DNA of 64,000 nucleotides from Cytophagales bacterium. Its GTDB lineage: Bacteria > Bacteroidota > Bacteroidia > Cytophagales > Spirosomataceae. Positions within the stretch are counted from its first letter, which is position 1, and every line of letters starts with the position of its first letter. The stretch spans positions 151,140 through 215,139 of the forward strand of contig RDXN01000031.1 of NCBI GenBank assembly GCA_004292855.1, given 5' to 3'. Both the position numbers and the translations under genes were made by a program. The notes beneath the pieces are model-generated. The model was not told the origin of the DNA and searched no databases. It saw only the letters and a list, made by a program, of their open reading frames with translations. Shown piece by piece: positions 26,608 through 34,281 of this stretch.

Positions 26608-26613
26608 GGGGGT

Positions 26614-26748
26614 TAACCCCTCCCCAACCCCTCCCCGCTAGGGAGGGGCCAAAAGGGGACTCTTTTTTCTGGTGCATAACCCTGTAAAGGGAAAATAGCT
26701 GCCTTCGCAAAGCCCCTCCCTACTGGGGAGGGGTTGGGGTGGGGTTTT
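26614..26748. repeat. GC-rich intergenic palindrome
   Basis: Left half 26615-26650 and right half 26710-26747 are inverted copies of AACCCCTCCCCAACCCCTCC followed by a nested hairpin. It belongs to the same family as the palindromes in the CO dehydrogenase operon (42985, 45477, and in looser form 46115). It fills most of the gap between the FG-GAP gene and the LytTR gene. Confidence 0.85.
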
Positions 26749-26795
26749 ACTCCGACGGAACAATTCGAACCCATAACCCATTTAAAAACAACACC

Positions 26796-27179
26796 ATGAA
26801 CGCTCAATTTCACCCCCTCGATACCCTCACTTTGCCGTTTTGTGAAGGTCGGCGCGATGTGCCGTTTGGGCATATTGTCCGGCTCGAAGGCGAGGGCAAC
26901 TACACGCAAATATTTTTCAACGATGGTACGCGCTTGATGGTGGCGTTGACCCTCAAAACGCTGCTGAGTCGCTTACCCCAGGAGTTGTTTGTGCGTCTGC
27001 ACCGTAAGCATCTCATCAACCGGGCGTATTTGCTGTTAACCGACCGCCGTCGGCACGAGGCCCGCATGAGCAACGGGGATTGTTTGCCGGTGTCGCGTCG
27101 GAAAGCGGGGCAGTTTTTTCGGAATGAGGGGGTTACTCCACCACAATACCCTCCTCGTCCAGATACCGCGCAATGTTGA
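26796..27179 (+). CDS. Stand-alone LytTR DNA-binding protein
   Basis: A 127-aa product that is a LytTR DNA-binding domain alone, without a receiver domain. The start at 26796 (MNAQFHPLDTL) follows the palindrome; an in-frame upstream codon at 26739 would be inside it. Typical signatures: HIVRLEGEGNYTQIFFNDGT (strand and DNA-contact region), MVALTLKTLLSRLP, FVRLHRKHLINRAYL and CLPVSRRKAGQFF at the end. LytTR proteins of this kind in Bacteroidota control surface or extracellular functions, but the targets here are unknown. Its 3' end overlaps the convergent Uma2 gene by 47 bases. Confidence 0.9.
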   Translation: MNAQFHPLDTLTLPFCEGRRDVPFGHIVRLEGEGNYTQIFFNDGTRLMVALTLKTLLSRLPQELFVRLHRKHLINRAYLLLTDRRRHEARMSNGDCLPVSRRKAGQFFRNEGVTPPQYPPRPDTAQC

Positions 27180-27750
27180 ACGTGTGGCCGGGCATCAGTT
27201 CAATGTCGGTGTTCCACTCGCGTACCTGCCAGTCTCGGCCGGGTTCCATGACCGTGACGGTTTGGGTGTTGATCATAATCCAGATAATGCGCTCCACGCC
27301 AAAGTCGAGCAGTTTCTTCGACTTTTTATACACGTACCCAAACCCCGTCAACTCAGAGGTGTCGGCCTCGGTGTCAATCTCAATGACTAGTTTGGGCGGC
27401 ACGTCGGTATACTTCCGGTTCACCTTGTCGGCGGTCAGCACGGTCTTGTCAAAGATGGCAATGTCGTTCGAGAAGTTGTTGTTCCGGTCGATATGGCTGC
27501 CGATCTCGTTGGTCAGCACGTGGTACTTTTTCTCATCAAATGCTCGAAAAGTGACGCGTAGTAGATACGTGATCAACACTGCCTGGAGCGAACTACAGCC
27601 CATAATGTCTTCTAAGGTTTTGGATTTATTCAGCACCGACTGGTAGCCCCGGTAATAAATGGGTTTGCCATCCATAACCTCATAGATCAGGTGATCAGGA
27701 ATTTTTCGTTTCGGCTTCGACGATTCGTCTCTGGTGATTGGCAAAGGCAT
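27133..27750 (-). CDS. Uma2-family (DUF820) nuclease-fold protein
   Basis: A 205-aa protein. The start at 27750 (MPLPITRDESSKPKRK) is preferred to an upstream codon at 27834 lying inside the neighbouring gene. It contains YEVMDGKPIYYRGY, SNDIAIFDKTVL and LVIEIDTEAD, consistent with the restriction-endonuclease-like fold of Uma2 proteins (the D-x(n)-E-x-D/K core), followed by KKSKKLLDFGVERIIWIMIN, the characteristic helix-strand. The Lys of the classical E-x-K triad is replaced by Asp (EID). The biological role of the family is poorly defined; these genes are abundant in Bacteroidota and cyanobacteria. A second, diverged Uma2 gene is at 38769. Confidence 0.85.
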   Translation of the reverse strand: MPLPITRDESSKPKRKIPDHLIYEVMDGKPIYYRGYQSVLNKSKTLEDIMGCSSLQAVLITYLLRVTFRAFDEKKYHVLTNEIGSHIDRNNNFSNDIAIFDKTVLTADKVNRKYTDVPPKLVIEIDTEADTSELTGFGYVYKKSKKLLDFGVERIIWIMINTQTVTVMEPGRDWQVREWNTDIELMPGHTFNIARYLDEEGIVVE

Positions 27751-27805
27751 AGCGTTGACGTGTTTTAGGTAAAGATACGAAAAAAGTCGGCTTGCGGTTA
27801 GGCGG

Positions 27806-29950
27806 TTAGTACCCTCCGAAATACTTGCGAACACCCCATTCGAGACCCGCCAAACCCAGCACCACGAAGAACAACCAACGCCAGTTGATCAACTCGTTCA
27901 GCTCTTCGGTGCTGCTCAGGCGGGCGGGTGTTTCGCGGCTCGTGAGGTCGCGCACGAGGTTCTGCACCGCCGAAGCTTTGTAGAATTTGCCGCCCGTTTG
28001 CGAGGCCAATTGCCGGAGCAGTCCGTGGTCGGCGGTGGTGTTAATGCTCTCCAGTTGCAGGTCACGGACGATAAATTGGCCTTCTGAGACTTCGTTCTTG
28101 CCGCTTAAGTTCGACGTTGCGCGGTACGTGTAAGCCCCCTCGGGCAGGCGGCTAATCTCGAACCGGCTGTTGTCGGCCGTGGGCATGTAGGTAAAGCTGC
28201 GGGTGATGCCACGTTCGTCCAACACATTCAGAGCCACCGATTTGTCGAAGATTCGCTCGTAGATGTCGTTGTAGAGTTCTGTCTCGAAAATGACTTTTTC
28301 GCCCGCTATAAACTCGTTCCGAATCGGGTAAACGCGCAGTTTTCGGCGGTCTTCCTTCACCGAAATCAACTGAATTACCTTCTGCATCATCTCGTCGATC
28401 ACCTCTTGCTTGTCGGTGAGGGCGTATTCTTCCAATCGCCATTGCCAAATGCCCTCGCCCGCCAGTACAGCCGCCTTACGCGGACTTTGCGCCGACGCGC
28501 CCGTGACGTTCAGGGCCAACAGGGGCTTTTGGGTTTGCACGCTCCCCACCTGCTGCCACAGCACCACCTCGCTGCCGGGCATCAGTTTGTAATCGCCGTA
28601 GGGCGTGGAGAGGGGCGGCATTTTGGTCAGGATTTCGAGCCGGGCCGCGTCGAGGTTCAGGGTTTTGTAGGCGTCGTTGTAGCGGGCCGTCACCTTGTCG
28701 CTTTGGCCGGGTTGAGCCGTTACCTGCATCACCGGGTTGAGCGCGTTGAACGGGGCAGTCGACGATTGGTTGCCCAACACGAACAGCACTGGCGTGGTTT
28801 TGTTGTTGGCAAACAGGAGTTGAATCACGTTGGAGCTTGCCCCAGCATTGTCGGGAATCTGATGCAGGATAATGAGGTCGTACTTTTTGTCGGTAGGGGG
28901 GGGCGTTTCGCTGCCGAACAACACCCGCACGTCGAGTTCGTAGTTGGGGTTGCGCTCTAGCAGGCTCCGTAAGGCCCGCATGTCGGGGTGGGGGTTGAGA
29001 CCCAGCAGCAGGACTTTTTCGCGCCCGTCGATCACATCCACGTACACGTCCTGCCGGTTGTTTTTGGTGCTGAACTCACCCGCCTGTGGCACCACCTCGA
29101 CCACAAAATGTTGTACCCCTTTTTGGCTTGCTGTGGCCTGAAACGTGACCGAGCCAAACGTTTGCGCCCCTCCGAACGAGATCGTTTGCCGACCCACCTC
29201 CCGGCCACCCTGCCGCAAGACAACTGTTCCGGCCCGACCGGGAAAGCCAACGCTCGTGACTTCCACCTGAATCGGAAACTGATTGCCCAGATACGCAATC
29301 CGGTTAGCCACCACGCCCTTCACAGCCACGTCGCGCTTGGGGATGGTATCGCCCAAACCAACCGCATGGACTGCAAACGGATACTGCCCAAATGTGGGAG
29401 AAAGTCCCTGATTGAAAATACCATCCGACACCAGCACCACGTCGGTGAGGTGGCGACCCTCGTAGTCATTGCGGATGTTGTTCAACAAGCCCGACAGGTT
29501 TGTGGTGCGCTGCGTAAACGGTATTTGGGCCAGGTCCGCATCGCCCGCCGAGTCGCTCAGGGTGCGTACCGACACATCCAATCCTTCGTCGGTAAGTTGT
29601 TGGCGCAGGGTTTGGAGGTTTGCCAGGGCCGCTGTCAACGCCGGACGCCCCGCCGAAGGTACCGACTCCGAATTGTCGATGGCCAGCACGACCTTCGGCT
29701 TTTCGGTGAGCGTACGGACGTTGCGGATCAGCGGGTTCACGAGCAGAAAGCACAGCAAACTCACGGCCACAAACCGCAAGGCCGCCAGTCCGTAGCGTAC
29801 GTTTCGGTCCCAGATAGAGGTTGCGTCGCCCGCAACCCGCCCACCTGCCGCCTGACTAGGCAACGGCTGATACAACGCGGCAGCATACACCGCCCCAACT
29901 CCCAAACACACCAATACCCACCAGGGGGAGGACTGAAAAATGACGTTCAT
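27806..29950 (-). CDS. VWA-domain membrane protein (BatA-like/glutamine-amidotransferase-like)
   Basis: A 714-aa membrane protein. Two N-terminal transmembrane helices (WWVLVCLGVGAVYAAALY and LAALRFVAVSLLCFLLVNPL) precede a von Willebrand A-type domain with a degenerate metal site (LAIDNSESVP, VLVSDGIFNQG). A middle region (EKVLLLGLNPHPDMRAL, YDLIILHQIPDN) resembles the class-I glutamine amidotransferase-like fold often found in such proteins. The C-terminus has one transmembrane helix (WRWLFFVVLGLAGLEWGVRK). Homologous proteins of Bacteroidota are often near batA-like genes; here the following gene is fabG, whose stop is one base past this ATG on the same strand. The function is unknown. Confidence 0.85.
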   Translation of the reverse strand: MNVIFQSSPWWVLVCLGVGAVYAAALYQPLPSQAAGGRVAGDATSIWDRNVRYGLAALRFVAVSLLCFLLVNPLIRNVRTLTEKPKVVLAIDNSESVPSAGRPALTAALANLQTLRQQLTDEGLDVSVRTLSDSAGDADLAQIPFTQRTTNLSGLLNNIRNDYEGRHLTDVVLVSDGIFNQGLSPTFGQYPFAVHAVGLGDTIPKRDVAVKGVVANRIAYLGNQFPIQVEVTSVGFPGRAGTVVLRQGGREVGRQTISFGGAQTFGSVTFQATASQKGVQHFVVEVVPQAGEFSTKNNRQDVYVDVIDGREKVLLLGLNPHPDMRALRSLLERNPNYELDVRVLFGSETPPPTDKKYDLIILHQIPDNAGASSNVIQLLFANNKTTPVLFVLGNQSSTAPFNALNPVMQVTAQPGQSDKVTARYNDAYKTLNLDAARLEILTKMPPLSTPYGDYKLMPGSEVVLWQQVGSVQTQKPLLALNVTGASAQSPRKAAVLAGEGIWQWRLEEYALTDKQEVIDEMMQKVIQLISVKEDRRKLRVYPIRNEFIAGEKVIFETELYNDIYERIFDKSVALNVLDERGITRSFTYMPTADNSRFEISRLPEGAYTYRATSNLSGKNEVSEGQFIVRDLQLESINTTADHGLLRQLASQTGGKFYKASAVQNLVRDLTSRETPARLSSTEELNELINWRWLFFVVLGLAGLEWGVRKYFGGY

Positions 29951-29951
29951 G

Positions 29952-30698
29952 TTACGTTAACATGCCCCCATCAACCTGCAAGACCTGCCCGGTGATGTAG
30001 CGCGATAAATTTGATCCCAGGAACACGCAGGCATCGGCCACCTCGTCGGGTTGACCTCCGCGTTTCATCGGAATCTGTTTGGTCCACTCTTCGAGAGCTT
30101 TCTCGTTTAGTTCGCCCGTCATTTCGGTTTCGATAAAGCCGGGAGCAATGGCGTTTGAGCGGATATTGCGTGACCCCAGTTCGAGCGCAACCGACTTCGT
30201 GAAGCCGATAATGCCTGCTTTTGATGCCGCGTAATTGGCCTGCCCCGCGTTGCCGCGCAATCCCACCACCGACGTCAGGTTGATAATCGACCCGGCTTTG
30301 GCTTTCATCATGGGTTTAATGGCCGCTTTGGTCAGGTTAAAGACCGACTTTAGATTAACGGTAATAACGGTGTCCCATTGTTCTTCCGACATCCGCATCA
30401 GCAGGCCGTCCTTCGTAATGCCCGCGTTGTTGACCAGAATATCGAGCGAACCAAAATCGGCCAACACGGCAGCCACGAGTTCTTCGGCGGCTTTGTGGTC
30501 CGATGCGTCGGAGCGGTAGCCCTTCGCCTTAATGCCAAACGCGTTCAGTTCTTCTTCGAGAGCCTGTCCTTTTTCAACACTTGAGAGGTAGGTGAAGGCA
30601 ACATGGGCACCCTCCTGCGCGAACCGTTGGGCAATGGCCCGCCCGATTCCGCGCGACGCACCCGTAATGAGTGCTACTTTTCCGTTCAATAAATCCAT
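29952..30698 (-). CDS. fabG: 3-oxoacyl-[acyl-carrier-protein] reductase
   Basis: A 248-aa short-chain dehydrogenase that reduces 3-ketoacyl-ACP to 3-hydroxyacyl-ACP in fatty-acid elongation (cytoplasm, NADPH). The cofactor motif TGASRGIG is at residues 14-21, NNAG near 90, the catalytic Ser in NLTSVVGLRGNAGQANYAAS, and Tyr and Lys in YAASK. The C-terminal PGFIETEMT, LGSNLSRYITGQVLQVDGG is the usual FabG ending. High match in length and motif order gives a firm call for FabG rather than another SDR. It is upstream of the VWA gene in the same direction and preceded by a short hairpin. Confidence 0.95.
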   Translation of the reverse strand: MDLLNGKVALITGASRGIGRAIAQRFAQEGAHVAFTYLSSVEKGQALEEELNAFGIKAKGYRSDASDHKAAEELVAAVLADFGSLDILVNNAGITKDGLLMRMSEEQWDTVITVNLKSVFNLTKAAIKPMMKAKAGSIINLTSVVGLRGNAGQANYAASKAGIIGFTKSVALELGSRNIRSNAIAPGFIETEMTGELNEKALEEWTKQIPMKRGGQPDEVADACVFLGSNLSRYITGQVLQVDGGMLT

Positions 30699-30711
30699 TG
30701 GCTACAAAATA

Positions 30712-30731
30712 CCCTCGCTGTTGAGCGAGGG
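30712..30731. terminator. Hairpin upstream of fabG
   Basis: CCCTCGCT-GTTG-AGCGAGGG, an 8-bp perfect stem with a 4-base loop 14 bases before the fabG ATG. On the minus strand it is followed by TATTTTG, so it may terminate leftward transcripts or act in the fabG leader. Confidence 0.5.
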
Positions 30732-30783
30732 TTTACGTTTGACTGGCTCAAAAATAGCCTATGGCGCGGGAACGGGCAACTAT

Positions 30784-30816
30784 GCGATGACATCTTGTTT
30801 GGAAAGATGTCATCGC
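30784..30816. terminator. Hairpin downstream of the outer-membrane protein gene
   Basis: GCGATGACATCTT (30784-30796) and AAGATGTCATCGC (30804-30816), a 13-bp perfect stem with 7-base loop. It is 27 bases beyond the stop of the minus-strand gene at 30843. No run of T follows, so Rho-independent action is uncertain. Confidence 0.55.
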
Positions 30817-30842
30817 TAGTTAATAGATAGGCCGCCCGGCGG

Positions 30843-31991
30843 TCATCGCTTGCCTGCAATTACATAACGAAGCGAGAGATTCGAGCCAAGTTGGGCGGCA
30901 AGGTTGATGGAGTGATTAGAAAACTCCTTGTTGTTTGACCCGTAGGTATAGTTGAGTGATCCAAGCGTGGTTTCTGCCAGGAATCGGTTGCTGATTCGAT
31001 AGGCCAATCCTACGCCAACGCTAGCCCCAATAGATGAAAACAAGTCATCTGACCCGTTGGAATCAACTACTTGCCTACCGCTGCTTCCATAAAATAAACT
31101 ACCCCTTGTGAAAGGAGTTAGACGAGTGTTCGATAAATATTTCTGGACGAATGGCGCAACTGTGAAGGACCGACTGGAAGTTGAGTCGCCATCGCCTGGT
31201 TGTCGCAAACCTGAGTAGCCTACGCTTAGGCCGACCAGTGTGTTGGCGGCCACAAAACGACCTAATGAGACATTCGCATAGGTGTCGTATGAATTTGCAA
31301 TCCGCACGGGCCTCGGATTAAAGGCACTACCCGATACGCCGAAGCCACCTTCAATGACCCAATTTCCTTTATTGGTGGTCGTCAGCACCGATTCGGAATT
31401 TGACGTGCCCGTGCCCGTCGGTCCTGCCCAATACACAAGTCCCAGATTAACGCCATTGGCACCAAGAGGCAATCCGGCCCCGCTAATGGTCCCTTCTAAT
31501 GCGATTCGCTTACTCAAGAAATAAACACCACCTACTTCTACGGTCGGACTTACGCTGTAGTTGGTGGATTCCGTGGAGGTGGAATTACCTGATGCATCTG
31601 AAAGTAATCCCGGTTGTGTATTGACCGAAGCTCTCAAGCCCCCTCCGGCAAACAGAAACCCTGTACCAACCGCCCAATACCGGCGCACAAATACAGCTAT
31701 AGGTTGCTCCAGTTTGAACGAGTGATCTTTATACAATCCGTTGCCTCCCCTGGAGCGATCCGCACAGTATGCACCACCAATGGAGATGCCGGTTAGCCAG
31801 TCATCAGCCACAAACTGACCATACCGAACGGAGATTCGAGCGTCGTAAGATGTTTGAGTAGATGAATTACCCTCTGATCTGTTGAGTGCAACCCCAAAAC
31901 TGCCGCTCAGAATCCCGTTTCCTTTTTGGGTTTGTGCCGACGCTATCCCTGCCAGAAGCACACCGGCTGCGAGTAAAAATTGTGTTTTCAT
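30843..31991 (-). CDS. Outer-membrane beta-barrel protein
   Basis: A 382-aa secreted product starting at the ATG at 31991 (MKTQFLLAAGVLLAGIASAQ), a clear signal peptide; an upstream in-frame start at 32057 lies before the signal. The mature part alternates polar and hydrophobic residues in about 14-16 predicted strands (ISVRYGQFVADDWLTGISIG, GAYCADRSRGGNGLYK, VEVGGVYFLSKRIALEGTIS), and its two halves are related (VNLGRFVAANTLVGLSVGYS recalls VRYGQFVADDWLTGISIGG). The C-terminus ends in an amphipathic strand with an aromatic and basic residues (LSLRYVIAGKR). It fits the outer-membrane beta-barrel superfamily (DUF3575/OmpW-like unclear). It may be a porin or a structural barrel. There is no partner nearby. 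Confidence 0.85.
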   Translation of the reverse strand: MKTQFLLAAGVLLAGIASAQTQKGNGILSGSFGVALNRSEGNSSTQTSYDARISVRYGQFVADDWLTGISIGGAYCADRSRGGNGLYKDHSFKLEQPIAVFVRRYWAVGTGFLFAGGGLRASVNTQPGLLSDASGNSTSTESTNYSVSPTVEVGGVYFLSKRIALEGTISGAGLPLGANGVNLGLVYWAGPTGTGTSNSESVLTTTNKGNWVIEGGFGVSGSAFNPRPVRIANSYDTYANVSLGRFVAANTLVGLSVGYSGLRQPGDGDSTSSRSFTVAPFVQKYLSNTRLTPFTRGSLFYGSSGRQVVDSNGSDDLFSSIGASVGVGLAYRISNRFLAETTLGSLNYTYGSNNKEFSNHSINLAAQLGSNLSLRYVIAGKR

Positions 31992-32346
31992 AGAAGGTGT
32001 TGTGTGTAGTTGAAACGATACGCCAAGTACAGAAACGATTCCTATGAATCCTATCAAATTGCCTTAATATTTCTTAAAACCGGATGCATATCGAGCGTGT
32101 GGAACGGTCTACGGTTTCCTGTATTGCTCTTTCATCAGCAATAACTCTACTTTTTGGCAGGAGTATTAAAAAGACTTTGGTATGCACTAATGAATCTTGT
32201 CTATATAGTTCTAAAAGTCAGTATGTTAGCTTTTACATGGATCCAAAGATTCTATTAAAATTGTGGAAACTATTCTACAATTGTTTGGCGATTGATACAC
32301 ACCACCCTATTTTCGCCAACGAAACTTGAACTTAACCTGTGTGCAG
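31992..32346. other. Intergenic region between divergent genes
   Basis: This 355-base, AT-rich stretch separates the outer-membrane barrel gene (minus) from the NlpC/P60 gene (plus). Apart from the candidate promoter at 32284-32315 I see only a short hairpin-like AATTGT/ACAATT near 32262-32283. A plus-strand open frame of 81 codons at 32084 lacks coding character and is not reported as a gene. Confidence 0.5.
32284..32315 (+). promoter_or_regulatory. Candidate promoter of the NlpC/P60 gene
   Basis: TTTG (32284-32287), 20-base spacer, TATTTTCG (32308-32315): a Bacteroidota -33/-7 pair with one mismatch in the -7 box. The ATG follows 31 bases later. Confidence 0.5.
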
Positions 32347-32865
32347 ATGATTAAGAAAATGCTCCTGATGGCATTAGTTGCCGTCTCGTTTAGCAATATT
32401 CAAGCCCAGTCCGTACCCACCGAAACTATTCCTTGCGAGGCCTCTTTCTACGACAAAATCCCTGTTGTGGGTAACGTCATCAACTTCGCCAAAAAGCATC
32501 TCTCCATCCGTTACCGCCCCGGTGGCACTACACCTAAAGGCTTCGATTGTTCGGGATTCACCCGGTTCTGTTTCAGTAAGTTCGGCGTTAATTTACCTCA
32601 TTCAAGTGCCGCACAAGGACACACCGGACTAGCCATCGACAAAGCTGAAGCTCGACCCGGCGATCTTATTTTCTTCAAAGGCCACAGCGCGTCAGGAAGT
32701 CGCATTGGGCACGTGGGCATGATTACCGAAGTCGTTGGCAACAAGATCAAATTTATTCATTCGGCCTGGAGCGGGGGCATCCGCTACGATTATCTCCATG
32801 CCGACTATTACCAACGCCGATTTATGGGCGTCCGCCGTGTAGCCGCCATGCTTGCCGAGAATTAA
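32347..32865 (+). CDS. NlpC/P60-family cell-wall peptidase
   Basis: A 172-aa secreted cysteine peptidase that cleaves peptidoglycan stem peptides. Signal peptide MIKKMLLMALVAVSFSNIQAQ (start at the ATG at 32347; seven upstream codons possible). The catalytic triad is intact: Cys68 in GFDCSGFTRFCF, His122 in RIGHVGMI and His138 in FIHSA. Other family marks are RYRPGGTTPKG before Cys, LPHSSAAQ and ARPGDLIFFKG. The single-domain form without SH3 domains is common in Bacteroidota. It is followed by a Rho-independent terminator at 32893, so it is likely a single-gene transcript from the promoter at 32284. Confidence 0.95.
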   Translation: MIKKMLLMALVAVSFSNIQAQSVPTETIPCEASFYDKIPVVGNVINFAKKHLSIRYRPGGTTPKGFDCSGFTRFCFSKFGVNLPHSSAAQGHTGLAIDKAEARPGDLIFFKGHSASGSRIGHVGMITEVVGNKIKFIHSAWSGGIRYDYLHADYYQRRFMGVRRVAAMLAEN

Positions 32866-32892
32866 CAGACATTACCAGATAGCTAACGATCG

Positions 32893-32927
32893 AGGCCCGG
32901 ACGTGTACTGCGTTCGGGCCTTTCTTT
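32893..32927 (+). terminator. Rho-independent terminator
   Basis: AGGCCCG (32893-32899) pairs with CGGGCCT (32915-32921), extended by ACG/CGT, followed by TTTCTTTT. Placed 28 bases after the NlpC/P60 stop codon. Confidence 0.8.
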
Positions 32928-32996
32928 TGCCTGTTTCGAGTATGTTTAGGGGGGAAGGGAGTTTCATTTCTGAATCACTCCTATGCAAACAACTCC

Positions 32997-33611
32997 ATGA
33001 AACCTACCTTGTTACTCCTGGGAATCATCGCCTTTTTCTCGTTTCAAAAACCCGCCCGTTCCCTGTTTGATGGGAAAACGTTTGCAGGGTGGGAAGGCGA
33101 TACGGGCACCATTTGGCGCGTGGAAAACGGGGCATTGGTGGGAGGGTCGCTCACAACATTCGTCCCCCACAATTACTTTCTGTCCACCAGGCAATCGTAC
33201 GGCAATTTTGTGTTGCGGCTGAAAATGAAGCTCGAAGGAACGGGATTTGTAAACGCGGGCATCCAGTTTCGGAGCCAACGTGCCGAAAAACCCGATTACG
33301 AAATGATTGGCTATCAGGCCGATATGGGCGGAAACTATTGGGGGTGCCTCTACGACGAGTCGCGCCGGAACAAGGTGCTTACCGGCCCCGACTCCACCAC
33401 CATCCGGCGCATCGTAAAACCGAACGACTGGAATCAATACGAAATCCGTTGCGAAGGGCCACGCATCCGGCTCTACCTGAACAACACCCTCACCATCGAC
33501 TACACCGAACCTGATGCCATTATTCCCCGCACCGGCCTCATTGCCCTGCAAATCCACGGGGGTGGCAAAGCGCAGGTTCAGTATAAGGAGATCATGCTGG
33601 AGGAGCTATAA
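32997..33611 (+). CDS. DUF1080 (3-keto-disaccharide hydrolase-like) secreted protein
   Basis: A 204-aa product with a short hydrophobic leader (PTLLLLGIIAFFSF) and then SLFDGKTFAGWEGDTGTIWRVE, the hallmark start of DUF1080. The concanavalin-like jelly-roll follows: NFVLRLKMKLEGTGFVNAGI, DYEMIGYQADMGGNYWGC, WNQYEIRCEGPRIRLYLNN, TGLIALQIHGGGKAQVQYK, all typical. Some members of the family hydrolyse 3-ketosugar glycosides; whether this one does is not shown. The gene stands alone between the NlpC/P60 gene and the padR operon on the same strand. Confidence 0.92.
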   Translation: MKPTLLLLGIIAFFSFQKPARSLFDGKTFAGWEGDTGTIWRVENGALVGGSLTTFVPHNYFLSTRQSYGNFVLRLKMKLEGTGFVNAGIQFRSQRAEKPDYEMIGYQADMGGNYWGCLYDESRRNKVLTGPDSTTIRRIVKPNDWNQYEIRCEGPRIRLYLNNTLTIDYTEPDAIIPRTGLIALQIHGGGKAQVQYKEIMLEEL

Positions 33612-33677
33612 TGCGTAATGCTCCCGTTCAACCTCGTATTGTACCATTCATCAAGTGGAAACTATATTTTCACCAAA

Positions 33678-33698
33678 GTACCTTGCATAGCAAAGTAC
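33678..33698. promoter_or_regulatory. PadR-type operator candidate
   Basis: Arms GTACCTTGC (33678-33686) and GCAAAGTAC (33690-33698), 3-base spacer, 8 of 9 pairs. AAAGTACCTT also occurs as a direct repeat (33675-33684, 33692-33701). The palindrome covers the -33 part of the padR promoter, as expected of an autorepressor site. Confidence 0.6.
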
Positions 33699-33713
33699 CT
33701 TATACTACCTTTG
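33683..33713 (+). promoter_or_regulatory. Promoter of the padR-pspC-GIN operon
   Basis: TTGC (33683-33686), 19-base spacer, TACCTTTG (33706-33713), an exact TAnnTTTG match. The leader to the padR ATG is about 100 bases, with no coding frame recognised. Confidence 0.6.
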
Positions 33714-33822
33714 AACTACTAAACAACAACAACACCCGGCTTTTCGGGACTATACTCATGAACTCAGTCAACAACCCGGGTCAGGCCACGCTTGGCCGCG
33801 CCCGGCTAAACCCACTACGCAC

Positions 33823-34251
33823 ATGAACATTGAGAACGCCCAGGTGCAGATGCGCAAGGGGATTCTGGAATTCTGCATCCTGCACATTATTTCGCGGGGC
33901 GAGGTCTATGCTTCCGACATGCTCGATGAGCTAACCTCGGCCCGCATTATGGTGGTTGAGGGCACCCTCTACCCCCTGCTGACCCGCCTGAAAAACGCCG
34001 GTCTGCTCGATTATAAATGGGTCGAATCGACATCCGGGCCTCCCCGCAAATACTATCTGCTCACCGAGTTGGGTCGCGTTTCGCTCGAAGCCCTCAACGA
34101 AACCTGGGTAGATCTGTCCGACTCCGTCCACTCCATTGTGGAGAAAACCGAACAGGTGACTAAGCCACAAAATGGGTCGGGCGTTTTGGTGTCGCTGAAG
34201 CCGATTGAGCCAATTCCAATGCCTAGTCCGTCGTCCAAAAATCCTTCTTAA
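33823..34251 (+). CDS. PadR-family transcriptional regulator
   Basis: A 142-aa regulator. The winged helix is clear: GILEFCILHIISRGEVYASD, MLDELTSARIMVVEGTLYPL, LLTRLKNAGLLDYKW, SGPPRKYYLLTELG. These are the conserved PadR motifs, including the wing Pro-Pro-Arg-Lys-Tyr-Tyr. The C-terminal ~40 residues are a low-complexity tail. It is the first gene of an operon with a PspC/GIN membrane protein (30 bases downstream) and a GIN-domain secreted protein, a gene set often seen together in Bacteroidota. A palindrome over the promoter suggests autorepression. The signal is unknown. Confidence 0.95.
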   Translation: MNIENAQVQMRKGILEFCILHIISRGEVYASDMLDELTSARIMVVEGTLYPLLTRLKNAGLLDYKWVESTSGPPRKYYLLTELGRVSLEALNETWVDLSDSVHSIVEKTEQVTKPQNGSGVLVSLKPIEPIPMPSPSSKNPS

Positions 34252-34281
34252 CCTGCCTTTCTTGCCTTCGGCCATATAGCC

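Noticed and set aside
32084..32329. 81-codon open frame in the gap before the NlpC/P60 gene
   Set aside because: AT-rich, no similarity or motif, and it covers the candidate promoter of the next gene.
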